Shown here: in pieces, positions 9,043 to 16,998 of the stretch
How the letters are laid out: every line of letters begins with the position of its first letter
Position numbering within the stretch: position 1 is the stretch's first letter
DNA from: Erysipelotrichaceae bacterium
GTDB taxonomy: Bacteria; Bacillota_I; Bacilli_A; Erysipelotrichales; Coprobacillaceae
DNA: 64,000 nt
Direction: 5' to 3'
NCBI GenBank assembly: GCA_018365815.1
Contig: JAGZJH010000009.1
Coordinates: forward strand, 1-64,000
Program-made: the position numbers and the translations under genes
The notes under the pieces: generated by a model
Databases searched by the model: none
The model's input: the letters and a program-made list of their open reading frames with translations, nothing else
What the model was told of the DNA's origin: nothing

Positions 9043-10470
9043 ATGAATTTACAGAGTTTAAAGAAAACAAAAGTTATTTGTACAGTAGGACCTGCTTCAT
9101 CTTCAGAAGAAGTATTGACTCAAATGGTAAAAGCAGGAATGAATGTCATGCGTTTAAATTTTTCTCATGGGGATCATGCAGGACATTTAGAAAAAATTAA
9201 TACTTTAAGAAAGATTAATGAAAGTTTAAATACAAATGTTGCAATTTTATTAGATACTAAAGGACCTGAAATTCGTACAGGTGATTTTGAAAATGGAATC
9301 GCGGAGTTACAAAAAGGTCAAAAAGTAACAATTGTGCAAGAAGATATTTTAGGAAATAGTGATAGATTTAGTATTAGTTATAAACAATTATATCGTGATG
9401 TTGCTGTTGGGGGAAATATATTAATCGATGATGGACAAATTGCTTTAGTGGTTGAAAAAATCGAAGGAAAAGATATTATTTGTACTTGTTTAAATGAAGG
9501 GATTGTAAAAGATAAAAAAGGAATTAATGTTCCGGGAATTAAATTAGGTTTCGATTACTTATCTCAAAAAGATATTGATGATATTGCATTTGGTTGTGAA
9601 AATAAAGTAGATTTTATTGCGGCTTCTTTTGTAAGACGTGCACAAGATGTATTAGATGTTAAAAAGGTATTAGTTGAAAACAATCAACCTGATATTAAAG
9701 TTATTGCCAAGATTGAAAATCAAGAAGGGGTTGACAACATGGACGAAATTTTAGAAGTTGTCGACGGAATTATGGTGGCACGTGGTGATTTAGGAGTCGA
9801 AATTCCTGCAGATTTAGTTCCTGTTATTCAAAAGAAATTAATTAAGAAGTGTAATGCGATGGGGAAAGTGGTTATTACAGCGACTCAAATGTTAGAAAGT
9901 ATGCAAAAAAATCCACGTCCAACTCGTGCAGAGGTGAGTGATGTAGCTAATGCAATTCATGATGGAACTGATGCAATTATGTTATCTGGAGAATCTGCAT
10001 CTGGAAAATATCCTGTTGAGTCAGTTCAAATGATGGCTCAAATCGCTAGAACAACAGAAGCAAATATTGATTATGGTCATTTACATCGTCGTGCTTTGCG
10101 TACAGCACCGGCTGATAAATCAGAAGCCATTTGTTTATCAGTGGCAGAACTTGCAATGCAATTTGATGTTAAAGCGATTATTGCCTTTACACAATCTGGT
10201 TTTACTGCTGAAAAAATGTCACGTTATCGTCCTGAATGTTTATTAATTGCAGCAACTCCTGATAAGGATACAATTAATAAATTAGCTTTAAATTGGGGAG
10301 TTATTCCAGCGATTTGTAGTTCAATGAAAACAAGTGAAGCTTTAATTAATTTATCTCAAATTATTGCAAAAGAACATGGGGTTAAAGCCGGTGAAAGTAT
10401 TATTGTTACTGGAGGAACACCTGGTGTTTCTGGAACAACTAACTTTTTACATTTAATTGAAGTTAAATAA
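9043..10470 (+). CDS. pyk: Pyruvate kinase
   Basis: This enzyme converts phosphoenolpyruvate and ADP to pyruvate and ATP in the last step of glycolysis. The 475-residue form lacks the extra C-terminal PEP-utiliser-like domain found in Bacillus pyruvate kinase. VRLNFSHG-type residues (MRLNFSHGDH) occur near residue 37, the catalytic-lysine motif VIAKIENQEG near residue 222, and the substrate loop MVARGDLGVEIP and ATQMLESM follow. GGAGGG precedes the ATG. A weak TTTAAA/TAAAAT promoter pair lies at 8984-9012. The transcript ends at a strong hairpin. Confidence 0.97.
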   Translation: MNLQSLKKTKVICTVGPASSSEEVLTQMVKAGMNVMRLNFSHGDHAGHLEKINTLRKINESLNTNVAILLDTKGPEIRTGDFENGIAELQKGQKVTIVQEDILGNSDRFSISYKQLYRDVAVGGNILIDDGQIALVVEKIEGKDIICTCLNEGIVKDKKGINVPGIKLGFDYLSQKDIDDIAFGCENKVDFIAASFVRRAQDVLDVKKVLVENNQPDIKVIAKIENQEGVDNMDEILEVVDGIMVARGDLGVEIPADLVPVIQKKLIKKCNAMGKVVITATQMLESMQKNPRPTRAEVSDVANAIHDGTDAIMLSGESASGKYPVESVQMMAQIARTTEANIDYGHLHRRALRTAPADKSEAICLSVAELAMQFDVKAIIAFTQSGFTAEKMSRYRPECLLIAATPDKDTINKLALNWGVIPAICSSMKTSEALINLSQIIAKEHGVKAGESIIVTGGTPGVSGTTNFLHLIEVK

Positions 10471-10489
10471 TTATAGATATAAATACTAT

Positions 10490-10518
10490 AAAACGCTAAA
10501 CATGATGTTTAGCGTTTT
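10490..10518. terminator. Bidirectional terminator between pyk and the small minus-strand gene
   Basis: AAAACGCTAAACA at 10490-10502 pairs perfectly with TGTTTAGCGTTTT at 10506-10518 around a 3-base loop. T residues follow on both strands, and the minus-strand gene's stop codon lies in the stem. It therefore serves pyk from the left and the small gene from the right. Confidence 0.85.
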
Positions 10519-10651
10519 CTTTTATTTGATAAAGTGTTTCTTCAAATTCTTCATGATGAGATATTTTAGCACTTGTAATAAGTGAACAGTACAGAAAAAT
10601 CATTCCTAAAATAAATAGTAGAAAAAGTAAGATGATAATAAGAATTTTCAT
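10496..10651 (-). CDS. Small single-pass membrane protein, 51 residues
   Basis: This short reading frame begins at ATG 10651 after GAGGTGG and encodes 51 residues. The first 27 residues are almost entirely hydrophobic (MKILIIILLFLLFILGMIF...), forming one membrane helix. A short polar tail rich in His, Glu and Lys follows (ISHHEEFEETLYQIKENAKH). Its stop codon lies in the pyk terminator, so the hairpin serves both genes. It is divergent from the Na/Pi cotransporter gene and shares a 124-base control region containing Pho-box-like repeats. I do not recognise the family. A ribosome binding site, a good membrane segment and a terminator together support a real gene. Confidence 0.6.
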   Translation of the reverse strand: MKILIIILLFLLFILGMIFLYCSLITSAKISHHEEFEETLYQIKENAKHHV

Positions 10652-10684
10652 ATGCCACCTCTAATATAGTTATATGTAAAAAAA

Positions 10685-10723
10685 TATTAATTATACGTTA
10701 AGTTTATGTTAAGTTTATTTACA
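10685..10723. promoter_or_regulatory. Pho-box-like 11-bp repeats
   Basis: Four hexamers are spaced at exactly 11 bp. Read on the minus strand they are TGTAAA (10718-10723), TTAACA (10707-10712), TTAACG (10696-10701) and TTAATA (10685-10690). Two successive 11-base units, GTTAAGTTTAT, are identical. Bacilli PhoP binds direct repeats close to TTAACA with about 5-bp spacers, so PhoP control of the phosphate transporter, the small peptide or both is likely. AT-rich background lowers certainty. Confidence 0.5.
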
Positions 10724-10745
10724 TTAGTTTAATTTATGGTAAAGT
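10718..10745 (+). promoter_or_regulatory. Promoter of the Na/Pi cotransporter gene
   Basis: TTTACA at 10718-10723 and an extended -10, TGG followed by TAAAGT at 10740-10745, are 16 bp apart. The -35 overlaps the last Pho-box-like hexamer. Confidence 0.5.
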
Positions 10746-10775
10746 ATAAGTGAAAAATAAGTTGGAGGAGTATTT

Positions 10776-12416
10776 ATGAAATTATCATATGTATTAACAT
10801 TAATGGGCGGTTTGGCGCTGTTTTTATATGGGATGAATATGATGTCACGTGGTCTTGAAATGACTGCAGGTGACAAGATGAAAACAATATTAGAAAAATT
10901 AACTTCAAATCGTTTTTTAGCGGTCTTTGTAGGTGCACTGATTACTGCAATTATTCAATCATCATCTGCAACAACAGTAATGGTCGTTGGATTTGTAAAC
11001 GTTGGTTTAATGACGTTAAGCCAAGCCGTATGGATTATCATGGGGGCAAATATCGGAACGACTATTACTGGTCAGTTGATTGCTTTAGATGTCAGTGAAA
11101 TTGCTCCATTATTTGCGATTACTGGGGTTGTAATGGCAACTTTTTTTAAACATCGTAAAGCAAACTCAGTAGGTGAAATTATTGCAGGATTAGGGATTTT
11201 ATTTATGGGAATGGACTTAATGAGTACAGCAATGATGCCTCTTAGAGAATCAGAAGCATTTATTGGTTTAATGACGAATTTCCAAAACCCAATTTTAGGA
11301 ATTTTAGCAGGTGCCATTTTTACTGCAATTATCCAATCATCATCTGCTTCGGTAGGAATTTTACAAGCACTGGCAATATCTGGAGTTATTCAATTATCAA
11401 GTGCGGTTTATGTATTATTTGGGCAAAATATCGGGACTTGTATTACAGCCGTATTAGCCTCAATAGGTACAAATAGAAATGCGAAACGTACAACAATTAT
11501 CCATTTATTATTTAATATTATTGGTACAATTATATTTGTGATTATCTGTATGACAACTTCATTTACATCTTTTGTAGAATCTTTAACTCCTACAAATGTA
11601 GCAGCACAAATTGCAAATGTACATACAATTTTTAATATCGCAACAACAATTATTTTATTACCATTTGGTTATAAACTTGCTGATTTAGCATATAAAATCT
11701 TACCTGATGTTAAAGAAGAAAAGAAAGATCAAATGCATTTACAATACTTAAATACAGTGAATACTGAGTATCATATTGGAACGACTACAATTATGTTTAG
11801 CCAATTATTTAAAGAAATACAAAGAATGCTAGAGTTTGCTAAAAATAATGTTGATATTAGTTATGAATTAGTCAGTACATACGATTCTTCAAAATACGAT
11901 TTAGTGATGAAAAATGAACAATATATTGATTATATGAATAAAGAAATTGTTAAATATATTTCAAATGTTGTTGCTTTAGAATTACCAATCGATGATTCTA
12001 AACGTATCAGCCAATATTTTAAAATTGTTGGGGATTTAGAAAGAATTGGAGATCATGCCACAAACGTTGCTTCACAAGCAAAACAAATTCATCAAAACGG
12101 AAAAGGTTTTTCTAAAGAAGCAAGTCAAGAAGTTGAAGAAATGAAATTAATGTCTAAAAATATTTTAGAGTTACTTGAAATTCATGAAGATACAGATATA
12201 GAAGCGATGCTTAAAAAAGTGGCTGATTTAGAAGAAGAAATGGATCAAAAAACACGTTTATATTCTTTAAATCAATTAATACGCTTAAAATCAAAATCTT
12301 GTACATTAGAAAACAGTGCACTGTTTACAGATATGTTATCTGATTTTGAAAGAATTGGAGATCATGGATTAAATATCGCAAACGCATTTTGTCAAATTAA
12401 AGCACATATTAATTAA
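10776..12416 (+). CDS. Na+/phosphate cotransporter with PhoU-like domain
   Basis: This 546-residue membrane protein belongs to the NptA/YjbB group of sodium-dependent phosphate cotransporters. The two inverted Na/Pi repeats each contain the QSSSA motif, at about residues 62-66 and 188-192, within roughly eight membrane helices. The C-terminal part from about residue 335 is a helical PhoU-like domain with two FERIGDH/LERIGDH motifs. A GGAGG ribosome binding site precedes the ATG. The upstream Pho-box-like repeats fit regulation by phosphate starvation. Substrate specificity for phosphate is inferred from family membership. Confidence 0.92.
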   Translation: MKLSYVLTLMGGLALFLYGMNMMSRGLEMTAGDKMKTILEKLTSNRFLAVFVGALITAIIQSSSATTVMVVGFVNVGLMTLSQAVWIIMGANIGTTITGQLIALDVSEIAPLFAITGVVMATFFKHRKANSVGEIIAGLGILFMGMDLMSTAMMPLRESEAFIGLMTNFQNPILGILAGAIFTAIIQSSSASVGILQALAISGVIQLSSAVYVLFGQNIGTCITAVLASIGTNRNAKRTTIIHLLFNIIGTIIFVIICMTTSFTSFVESLTPTNVAAQIANVHTIFNIATTIILLPFGYKLADLAYKILPDVKEEKKDQMHLQYLNTVNTEYHIGTTTIMFSQLFKEIQRMLEFAKNNVDISYELVSTYDSSKYDLVMKNEQYIDYMNKEIVKYISNVVALELPIDDSKRISQYFKIVGDLERIGDHATNVASQAKQIHQNGKGFSKEASQEVEEMKLMSKNILELLEIHEDTDIEAMLKKVADLEEEMDQKTRLYSLNQLIRLKSKSCTLENSALFTDMLSDFERIGDHGLNIANAFCQIKAHIN

Positions 12417-12441
12417 GGCAACGTAAAGTTGTCTTTTTTTT
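12416..12441 (+). terminator. Terminator after the Na/Pi cotransporter
   Basis: AGGCAAC at 12416-12422 and GTTGTCT at 12428-12434 pair (one G-T), followed by a run of seven T. Confidence 0.85.
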
Positions 12442-12473
12442 CGCTATAATATGATATAATATAAGTAGAAAGA

Positions 12474-12492
12474 TATATCGAATATCGTTATA
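12474..12492. promoter_or_regulatory. Operator-like palindrome before the broken padR gene
   Basis: The arms TATA-n-CGA and TCG-n-TATA are symmetric around ATA (19 bp). The site lies between -10-like TATAAT sequences (12445-12450 and 12455-12460) and the padR ATG at 12511. Its position suggests an autoregulatory operator. Confidence 0.4.
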
Positions 12493-12510
12493 GTTGAAAG
12501 AAGTGAAAAT

Positions 12511-12840
12511 ATGCCTAGAAAAGAGTTTCAAACATTAACCGAATCAATGTATTATGTATTGCTTTGTTTAATTGAACCTAGATATGGTTATGAAATCATG
12601 TAACATTGTTTAATCATCAGTCATCAACGTGTTCAAATAGGAGCAGGAACCTTATATGCATTATTATCACGTTTTGAACAAGAACAATTTATTCAAAGAG
12701 TTTCAGGAGAAGGTCGTAAGAAAGTTTATCAAATTGCAGATAAGGGATTGAAATTATTATTAGAAGAAAGAAAACGTTTAATTCAACAAGTAGAAGAAGG
12801 AACAATGATATTAAAAAAAGGAAGAATCATTGATGAATAA
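12511..12840 (+). pseudogene. PadR-family regulator with an in-frame stop
   Basis: A 109-codon frame preceded by AAGTGAAA encodes a PadR winged-helix regulator: MPRKEFQTLTESMYYVLL, then EPRYGYEIM, then GAGTLYALLSRFEQEQFI and GRKKVYQIADKGLKLL. Codon 31 (12601-12603) is TAA directly after YEIM, where related PadR proteins often have Gln (CAA), so a single C-to-T change explains it. The rest of the frame is open and well conserved, which indicates recent inactivation. It overlaps the intact DUF2812 gene, its usual partner. Readthrough or a strain-level mutation cannot be excluded. Confidence 0.85.
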
Positions 12841-14140
12841 ATACAAACTTGAATACGTTTCTTACGATATCTATAATTACACAAAACTCAATGAATACTT
12901 TAAACAAAAAGCACAATCGGGCTGGCTAGTGACTAAAGCAATGGGAAAATGGATTTTATTTAAAAAAATTAAACCACAAACACTTTATTTTAACGTCGAT
13001 TTAATTTCAAAATCATCATTTTATAGATATGACACATTACCTGAAATTCAAGAATATATCGCATTATGTGAAGCGTCTTCATGGCATTATATTACTTATA
13101 CTGGTTGTTTTTATATCTTCACTTCAACAACTCCAAATATTCCCCCATTACAAACAGATGATTACATTACGACTAAAACTATTTTAGAATTTCAACCTAG
13201 TCAATATTATCAATTATTTTTAAATATAGTATTATTAGCCTTGTTTATGGCATTTTTTGTCAAGCCAATTAATTTTCATATACTTGAAAACTATTATTTC
13301 ATATTAACATCAACAATTTTACTGTTAGGCTGTGGACGTATTATTCACTTAATTAAAAAGATAATTCAAATTCAAAAGTTTAAAAAAAGTATAAAAACAG
13401 GAATGAATGTTGAAGTTAAACCGATTAAAAATAATACTCAAAATGTAATATTTATAGTTATGGTTTATGAATTGATTAAATTAATTTATGCACTATTGAT
13501 TCATAATTTATGGTTTTTAATCATTGGTTTATTATTCGATATATATGTCATTATAATATTGTTGATATGCCAATGTTGTTATAATGTAGGTTACTATTTG
13601 GCTCATAAAGGATTGAAGAAACATTACTTAATGTTATTGACATTCATACTTGTATCAAGTTTTACATTTTGTATACTTAAGTTTCAACCATTTAAATTTA
13701 TCCCTAATATTTTACCCAAAATTGAATATAAGAATTATTTAAAATTTGATGACAAATATTTAGAAAATTGTAGTTCTTATTATAATTATGAAAGATCAAA
13801 GACAATGTGGATTAATGATTATAGTTATTACTATCAACATCATTATACTAATATTTATAACAATCCTAATCCGTTTGATGTTGAATTGGAGGAACGTTAT
13901 TATAAATGTGAAAAAATAAAATTAGCCAATATCATATTTAATGAGTTGTCTAAAGAACGGAATAAAGATTTAAGTGCTTATGAAAAATTAGATGCAAGTA
14001 AATATCAAGTGGATAGAATTTATACACTAAATAATGAATTGTTTATTATGCAAAAGCAAAAACAAGTATTGCTGCTTAAAGTGTATGAGGGATATGATTT
14101 AGAACAGTTAAAAGAAGTTGTTAATATTTATATGAATTAG
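12833..14140 (+). CDS. DUF2812 multi-pass membrane protein
   Basis: This 435-residue protein starts at ATG 12833, 8 bases after AAAGGAAG and inside the end of the padR frame. Residues 1-105 match DUF2812 by pattern: a Tyr-Asp near the start, an EYFKQKAQSGW motif, FKKIKP and a YFNVD strand. About five hydrophobic helices follow between residues 125 and 285, then a polar C-terminal region of about 150 residues with many Tyr and Asn. DUF2812 proteins usually sit behind a PadR repressor and are thought to be its main target; their function is unknown. With the repressor broken, this gene may be constitutive. Confidence 0.8.
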   Translation: MNKYKLEYVSYDIYNYTKLNEYFKQKAQSGWLVTKAMGKWILFKKIKPQTLYFNVDLISKSSFYRYDTLPEIQEYIALCEASSWHYITYTGCFYIFTSTTPNIPPLQTDDYITTKTILEFQPSQYYQLFLNIVLLALFMAFFVKPINFHILENYYFILTSTILLLGCGRIIHLIKKIIQIQKFKKSIKTGMNVEVKPIKNNTQNVIFIVMVYELIKLIYALLIHNLWFLIIGLLFDIYVIIILLICQCCYNVGYYLAHKGLKKHYLMLLTFILVSSFTFCILKFQPFKFIPNILPKIEYKNYLKFDDKYLENCSSYYNYERSKTMWINDYSYYYQHHYTNIYNNPNPFDVELEERYYKCEKIKLANIIFNELSKERNKDLSAYEKLDASKYQVDRIYTLNNELFIMQKQKQVLLLKVYEGYDLEQLKEVVNIYMN

Positions 14141-14173
14141 TTTTATTAGAAATGTTAGATGTTTTGACTTCTG

Positions 14174-14219
14174 AAATGAACCTCTATTATTTCAGTGTTC
14201 AAATAACGAGGTTCATTTT
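14174..14219 (+). terminator. Stem-loop after the DUF2812 gene
   Basis: AAATGAACCTCTATTATTT at 14174-14192 pairs with a near-complement at 14201-14219 around an 8-base loop, with a short T run. The core AATGAACCT/AGGTTCATT recurs in the terminator at 59211. Confidence 0.65.
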
Positions 14220-14281
14220 AGGTTTATTTAATGCTTGTTTTTTAATTTCAAAATACATATACTCTAAAATTAATGTGTGAT

Positions 14282-14308
14282 AAAAAAACACTAACCTAAT
14301 GGTTAGTG
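14282..14308 (-). terminator. Terminator of ribU
   Basis: On the minus strand CACTAACC and GGTTAGTG (14301-14308 with 14289-14296) pair around ATTA, followed by seven T. It overlaps the ribU stop codon. Confidence 0.85.
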
Positions 14309-14944
14309 AATAAATTTCTTTTCTAAAGGTTGGATAAATTTATAAACAATGGCACAGATAATCCCTTTAATAAAATTAAATGGAAAATAAATAATAAAGA
14401 TGGCTTGTCCATAAGGGGACATAAAGTTTAAAAATGAAGGGACGGTAATGTTTCCACCATATTGTTGATTAAATGCCATAATGTCTACATCAAAAGGTAA
14501 ATTTGAATACCACATTGGTTTATTCATTAAATAAGTCGGTGTGACAAATAAATAATTGATAATAAACATTACAAAAGCAAATATCAACATTGTGATTAAC
14601 ATATTGATGATATAATTTAATCCTTGTGATTTAAAATGTAATACTTTTTTTAAAGTATAAAATGAAACACATATTGTCATTGAGGCAATTAAGGCGGTAA
14701 TTTGTCCAATGGCAATAGGACCAACCGGGCCTTTAAACATAATAGAAATTAAAAATTTACAAATACATACAAAAAATGCTGGAATAATTCCTAATGAAGA
14801 AACCGCAGTTAATACGACAACTTCAGATAAATCAAGATTTAGCCAAGGGGCTAGTGGATAGGGAATTTCAATTAAGTTTAAAAGCATTCCCAGTGCGGCT
14901 AAAATAGCAATTAACGTCATTTTTTTTGTTTTAGTAGTTTTCAC
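14303..14944 (-). CDS. ribU: Riboflavin ECF transporter substrate-binding protein
   Basis: RibU is the membrane S component that captures riboflavin and works with a shared ECF energy module encoded elsewhere. I place the start at GTG 14944, seven bases after AAAGGAGGA. The longer frame would begin inside the riboswitch terminator. The 213-residue protein has about six hydrophobic helices, with the family features LIEIPYPLAPWLNLDLSE near residue 25 and KGPVGPIAIGQITALIAS near residue 70. An FMN riboswitch directly upstream confirms the assignment: flavin surplus should stop transcription. Confidence 0.95.
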   Translation of the reverse strand: MKTTKTKKMTLIAILAALGMLLNLIEIPYPLAPWLNLDLSEVVVLTAVSSLGIIPAFFVCICKFLISIMFKGPVGPIAIGQITALIASMTICVSFYTLKKVLHFKSQGLNYIINMLITMLIFAFVMFIINYLFVTPTYLMNKPMWYSNLPFDVDIMAFNQQYGGNITVPSFLNFMSPYGQAIFIIYFPFNFIKGIICAIVYKFIQPLEKKFIH

Positions 14945-14960
14945 AAATATTCCTCCTTTT

Positions 14961-14998
14961 AAAATAAAAAATATCGTGAAAATACTAATCTTCACGAC
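14961..14998 (-). terminator. Riboswitch expression-platform terminator
   Basis: On the minus strand GTCGTGAA and TTCACGAT pair around GATTAGTATT, followed by ATTTTTTATTTT. The hairpin lies between the FMN aptamer and the ribU ribosome binding site, as expected for transcriptional attenuation. Confidence 0.85.
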
Positions 14999-15017
14999 AA
15001 AAAGGCATTTTGAATAT

Positions 15018-15136
15018 TTAAAATGTCATTCTCCCATCTAGACTATACTATCGGTATTGGAATTTCACCAATTCAGCTTTCGCTCGCGGACTTTACCGCC
15101 GGTCGGGAATTTCACCCTGCCCTGAAGACGTTCTTT
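15018..15136 (-). promoter_or_regulatory. FMN riboswitch (RFN element)
   Basis: The minus strand carries the conserved RFN core: TTCAGGGCAGGGTGAAATTC, then CCGACCGGCGGT and AAGTCCGCGAGC, then GAATTGGTGAAATTCCAATACCGA and TAGTCTAGATGGGAGA (quoted as separate pieces). FMN binding should favour the downstream terminator and switch ribU off. Both boundaries are approximate. Confidence 0.97.
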
Positions 15137-15144
15137 TCATTTAT

Positions 15145-15173
15145 ATTGTATGTTTTATTTTACTTTTTGTCAA
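15145..15173 (-). promoter_or_regulatory. Sigma-A promoter of the ribU riboswitch transcript
   Basis: On the minus strand, consensus TTGACA (15168-15173) and TACAAT (15145-15150) are separated by exactly 17 bp. Transcription would begin a few bases before the aptamer. Confidence 0.85.
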
Positions 15174-15393
15174 TTACAAAACATCAAAAATGAATTTCAC
15201 CAAATTGCATAAATATCAAATAAATAGTAAAATAATTAAAGTGATTTTATAGTTAACATTTTAAAAGCATACTATAATGAATGAGTAGTGTACACGACTT
15301 TTTAAAGGTATAATTTGAGACGACTACCATTAGATTGATTATATTTATAAAATTATAGGGAAGTAATCTATTAAATTTTAAGGAGGGAAGTTG
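15174..15393. other. Intergenic region before the HAD pseudogene
   Basis: No gene is visible. A perfect TATAAT is present at about 15271-15276 but lacks a good -35. A weak inverted repeat (TAGATT...AATCTA) at about 15332-15371 precedes the AGGAGGG ribosome binding site. Confidence 0.4.
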
Positions 15394-16023
15394 ATGAAAA
15401 AGTATAAATCAATTATTTATGATGCAGACGGGACGATTTTAAACACATTAAATATGAATATGTATCCCCTCATAAAAATTATTAAAGAAAAAACGGGTTA
15501 GGATTAGAATTTTGAACAAGTATTAAAATTTGCCGCTTATCCCGGTATGAAAGTGATGGAAGAATTACAAGTGGCTAATAAAGAAGAAACATATGCACGA
15601 TGGGTTAAATATGTTAATGAGTATGAAGAAGGGGCTATGCTTTATGATGGTTTTGAACAAGTCTTTGAAGCATTTAAAACTCATTTTAAACAAGCCATTG
15701 TTTCAGCTAAAACTAAAAAACAATATGAGATAGATTGTGTCTTTAAAGGAATTGATCAATATATGGAAGCAGTAGTTTTAGCAGACGATACTTCAAAACA
15801 TAAACCTGATCCAGAACCTTTATTTGAATGTTTAAAACGATTAAATGTCAAAGCAGATGAGGCGTTATATGTCGGAGATGCATTATCTGATTATCAAGCT
15901 GCCAAAAATGCTCAGATTGATTTTGCTTATGCGAAATGGGGATCTGTTTTAAATCAAGATATGGAACAAGCAGATTTTGTTTTTAAACAACCTATTGAAT
16001 TATTATCACTAGTTAAAAGTTAA
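15394..16023 (+). pseudogene. HAD-family phosphatase with two in-frame stops
   Basis: A strong ribosome binding site (AAGGAGGGAAG) precedes ATG 15394. The frame encodes about 209 residues of a phosphoglycolate-phosphatase-like HAD hydrolase. It has the nucleophile motif YDADGTILNT (residues 9-18), motif II in IVSAKTKKQ, a lysine segment SKHKPDPEPLF and metal motif VGDALSDYQAA. Codons 36 and 38 are both TAG (15499-15501 and 15505-15507). They split the nucleophile loop from the rest, so the downstream 158-residue frame starting at 15547 would lack the active site. The gene is followed by its own terminator. Confidence 0.85.
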
Positions 16024-16043
16024 ATAGAGAGTTTTAAAGCGTC

Positions 16044-16087
16044 GGCAAAGTGAGATTTTTTAAATCTAGACTTTGTCAATTTTTTAT
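16044..16087 (+). terminator. Terminator after the HAD pseudogene
   Basis: GGCAAAGT and ACTTTGTC form an outer stem and AGATTT/AAATCT an inner stem, followed by a T run. Confidence 0.7.
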
Positions 16088-16135
16088 ATTTAGATAAATT
16101 TAAGTCTTATCATCTTGTATTTAACTTTTATAAAT

Positions 16136-16163
16136 AAAAAAAACAATGAATTTACTCATTGTT
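16136..16163 (-). terminator. Terminator of the dacB-spmAB-rluB operon
   Basis: AACAATGA (16142-16149) and TCATTGTT (16156-16163) form a perfect 8-bp stem. On the minus strand it is followed by eight T. Confidence 0.85.
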
Positions 16164-16172
16164 TCAAACAAA

Positions 16173-16964
16173 TTATCGTTGATATTTTTTGTTTTTTTGC
16201 CAAGTTGTTTTAACCGGTTTTTTAAAGTTTTTATTGCGTTCCTTCTTTTCTAAAGCCATGTTTCTTAAATCTTTAACTTCTTGTGGCTTTAAAATACGAT
16301 ATTCACCAGGAGCCATTCCTTTTAAAAATAAATTTCCGATAGACTCACGATGTAAACGTATTAAATTATGTCCGACTGCTTCAAACATACGACGTACTTG
16401 ACGATTTTTACCTTCAACTAATTTAATTTTAAGGCGTGTATTTTGATGTTCCAAGTTTTTATGAACAACTTTAATTTTACATGGTAATGTTTTAGTGCCA
16501 TCTAAATAAATCCCTTTTTCAAGTTTGTGTAAAGTTTCACCACTTACAAGACCTTTGACTGTAATATCATAAACTTTTTCTAAATGAGAGCTAGGGTGCA
16601 TAATTAAATTTGCAAATTCACCATCATTTGTCATTAATAATAAACCAGTTGAATCATAATCTAAACGTCCAACAGGATATACACGTTCTTTTATATCTTC
16701 AAAAAGATCTACCACACAAGGTCTATTTAATTCATCGCTTGCTGAACAAATCATTTGTTTAGGTTTATATAAAACAAAATAAACTTTATTTTCATTTTCA
16801 ATTAATTTACCCTCAACGTGAATTAAATCTCCTTTTTTAACTTTTGTTCCAAGTTCAGTGACAATTTCACCATTGACTTCAACTTTTCCTTCGACAATTA
16901 ACTGTTCAGCCTTTCTTCTTGAAGCCACTCCGCTTTTAGCAATTACTTTTTGTAATCTTTCCAT
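16173..16964 (-). CDS. rluB: 23S rRNA pseudouridine synthase RluB
   Basis: RluB isomerises a uridine near position 2605 (E. coli numbering) of 23S rRNA. The start is set at ATG 16964, since the preceding GGGTGAT is the ribosome binding site; this gives 263 residues. An S4 RNA-binding domain fills residues 1-60 (RLQKVIAKSGVASRRKAEQ). The RsuA-type catalytic motif is GRLDYDSTGLLL with Asp102. KNRQVRRMFEAVGH follows. A basic tail rich in Lys/Asn ends the protein. It lies last in the dacB-spmA-spmB-rluB order also found in B. subtilis. Confidence 0.95.
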   Translation of the reverse strand: MERLQKVIAKSGVASRRKAEQLIVEGKVEVNGEIVTELGTKVKKGDLIHVEGKLIENENKVYFVLYKPKQMICSASDELNRPCVVDLFEDIKERVYPVGRLDYDSTGLLLMTNDGEFANLIMHPSSHLEKVYDITVKGLVSGETLHKLEKGIYLDGTKTLPCKIKVVHKNLEHQNTRLKIKLVEGKNRQVRRMFEAVGHNLIRLHRESIGNLFLKGMAPGEYRILKPQEVKDLRNMALEKKERNKNFKKPVKTTWQKNKKYQR

Positions 16965-16998
16965 TTTTATCACCCATTTGCATTATACTAGAAATAAC

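Noticed and set aside
14945..14995. Longer N-terminus for RibU
   Set aside because: The extension would be encoded by the riboswitch terminator itself. A perfect ribosome binding site precedes the later GTG.
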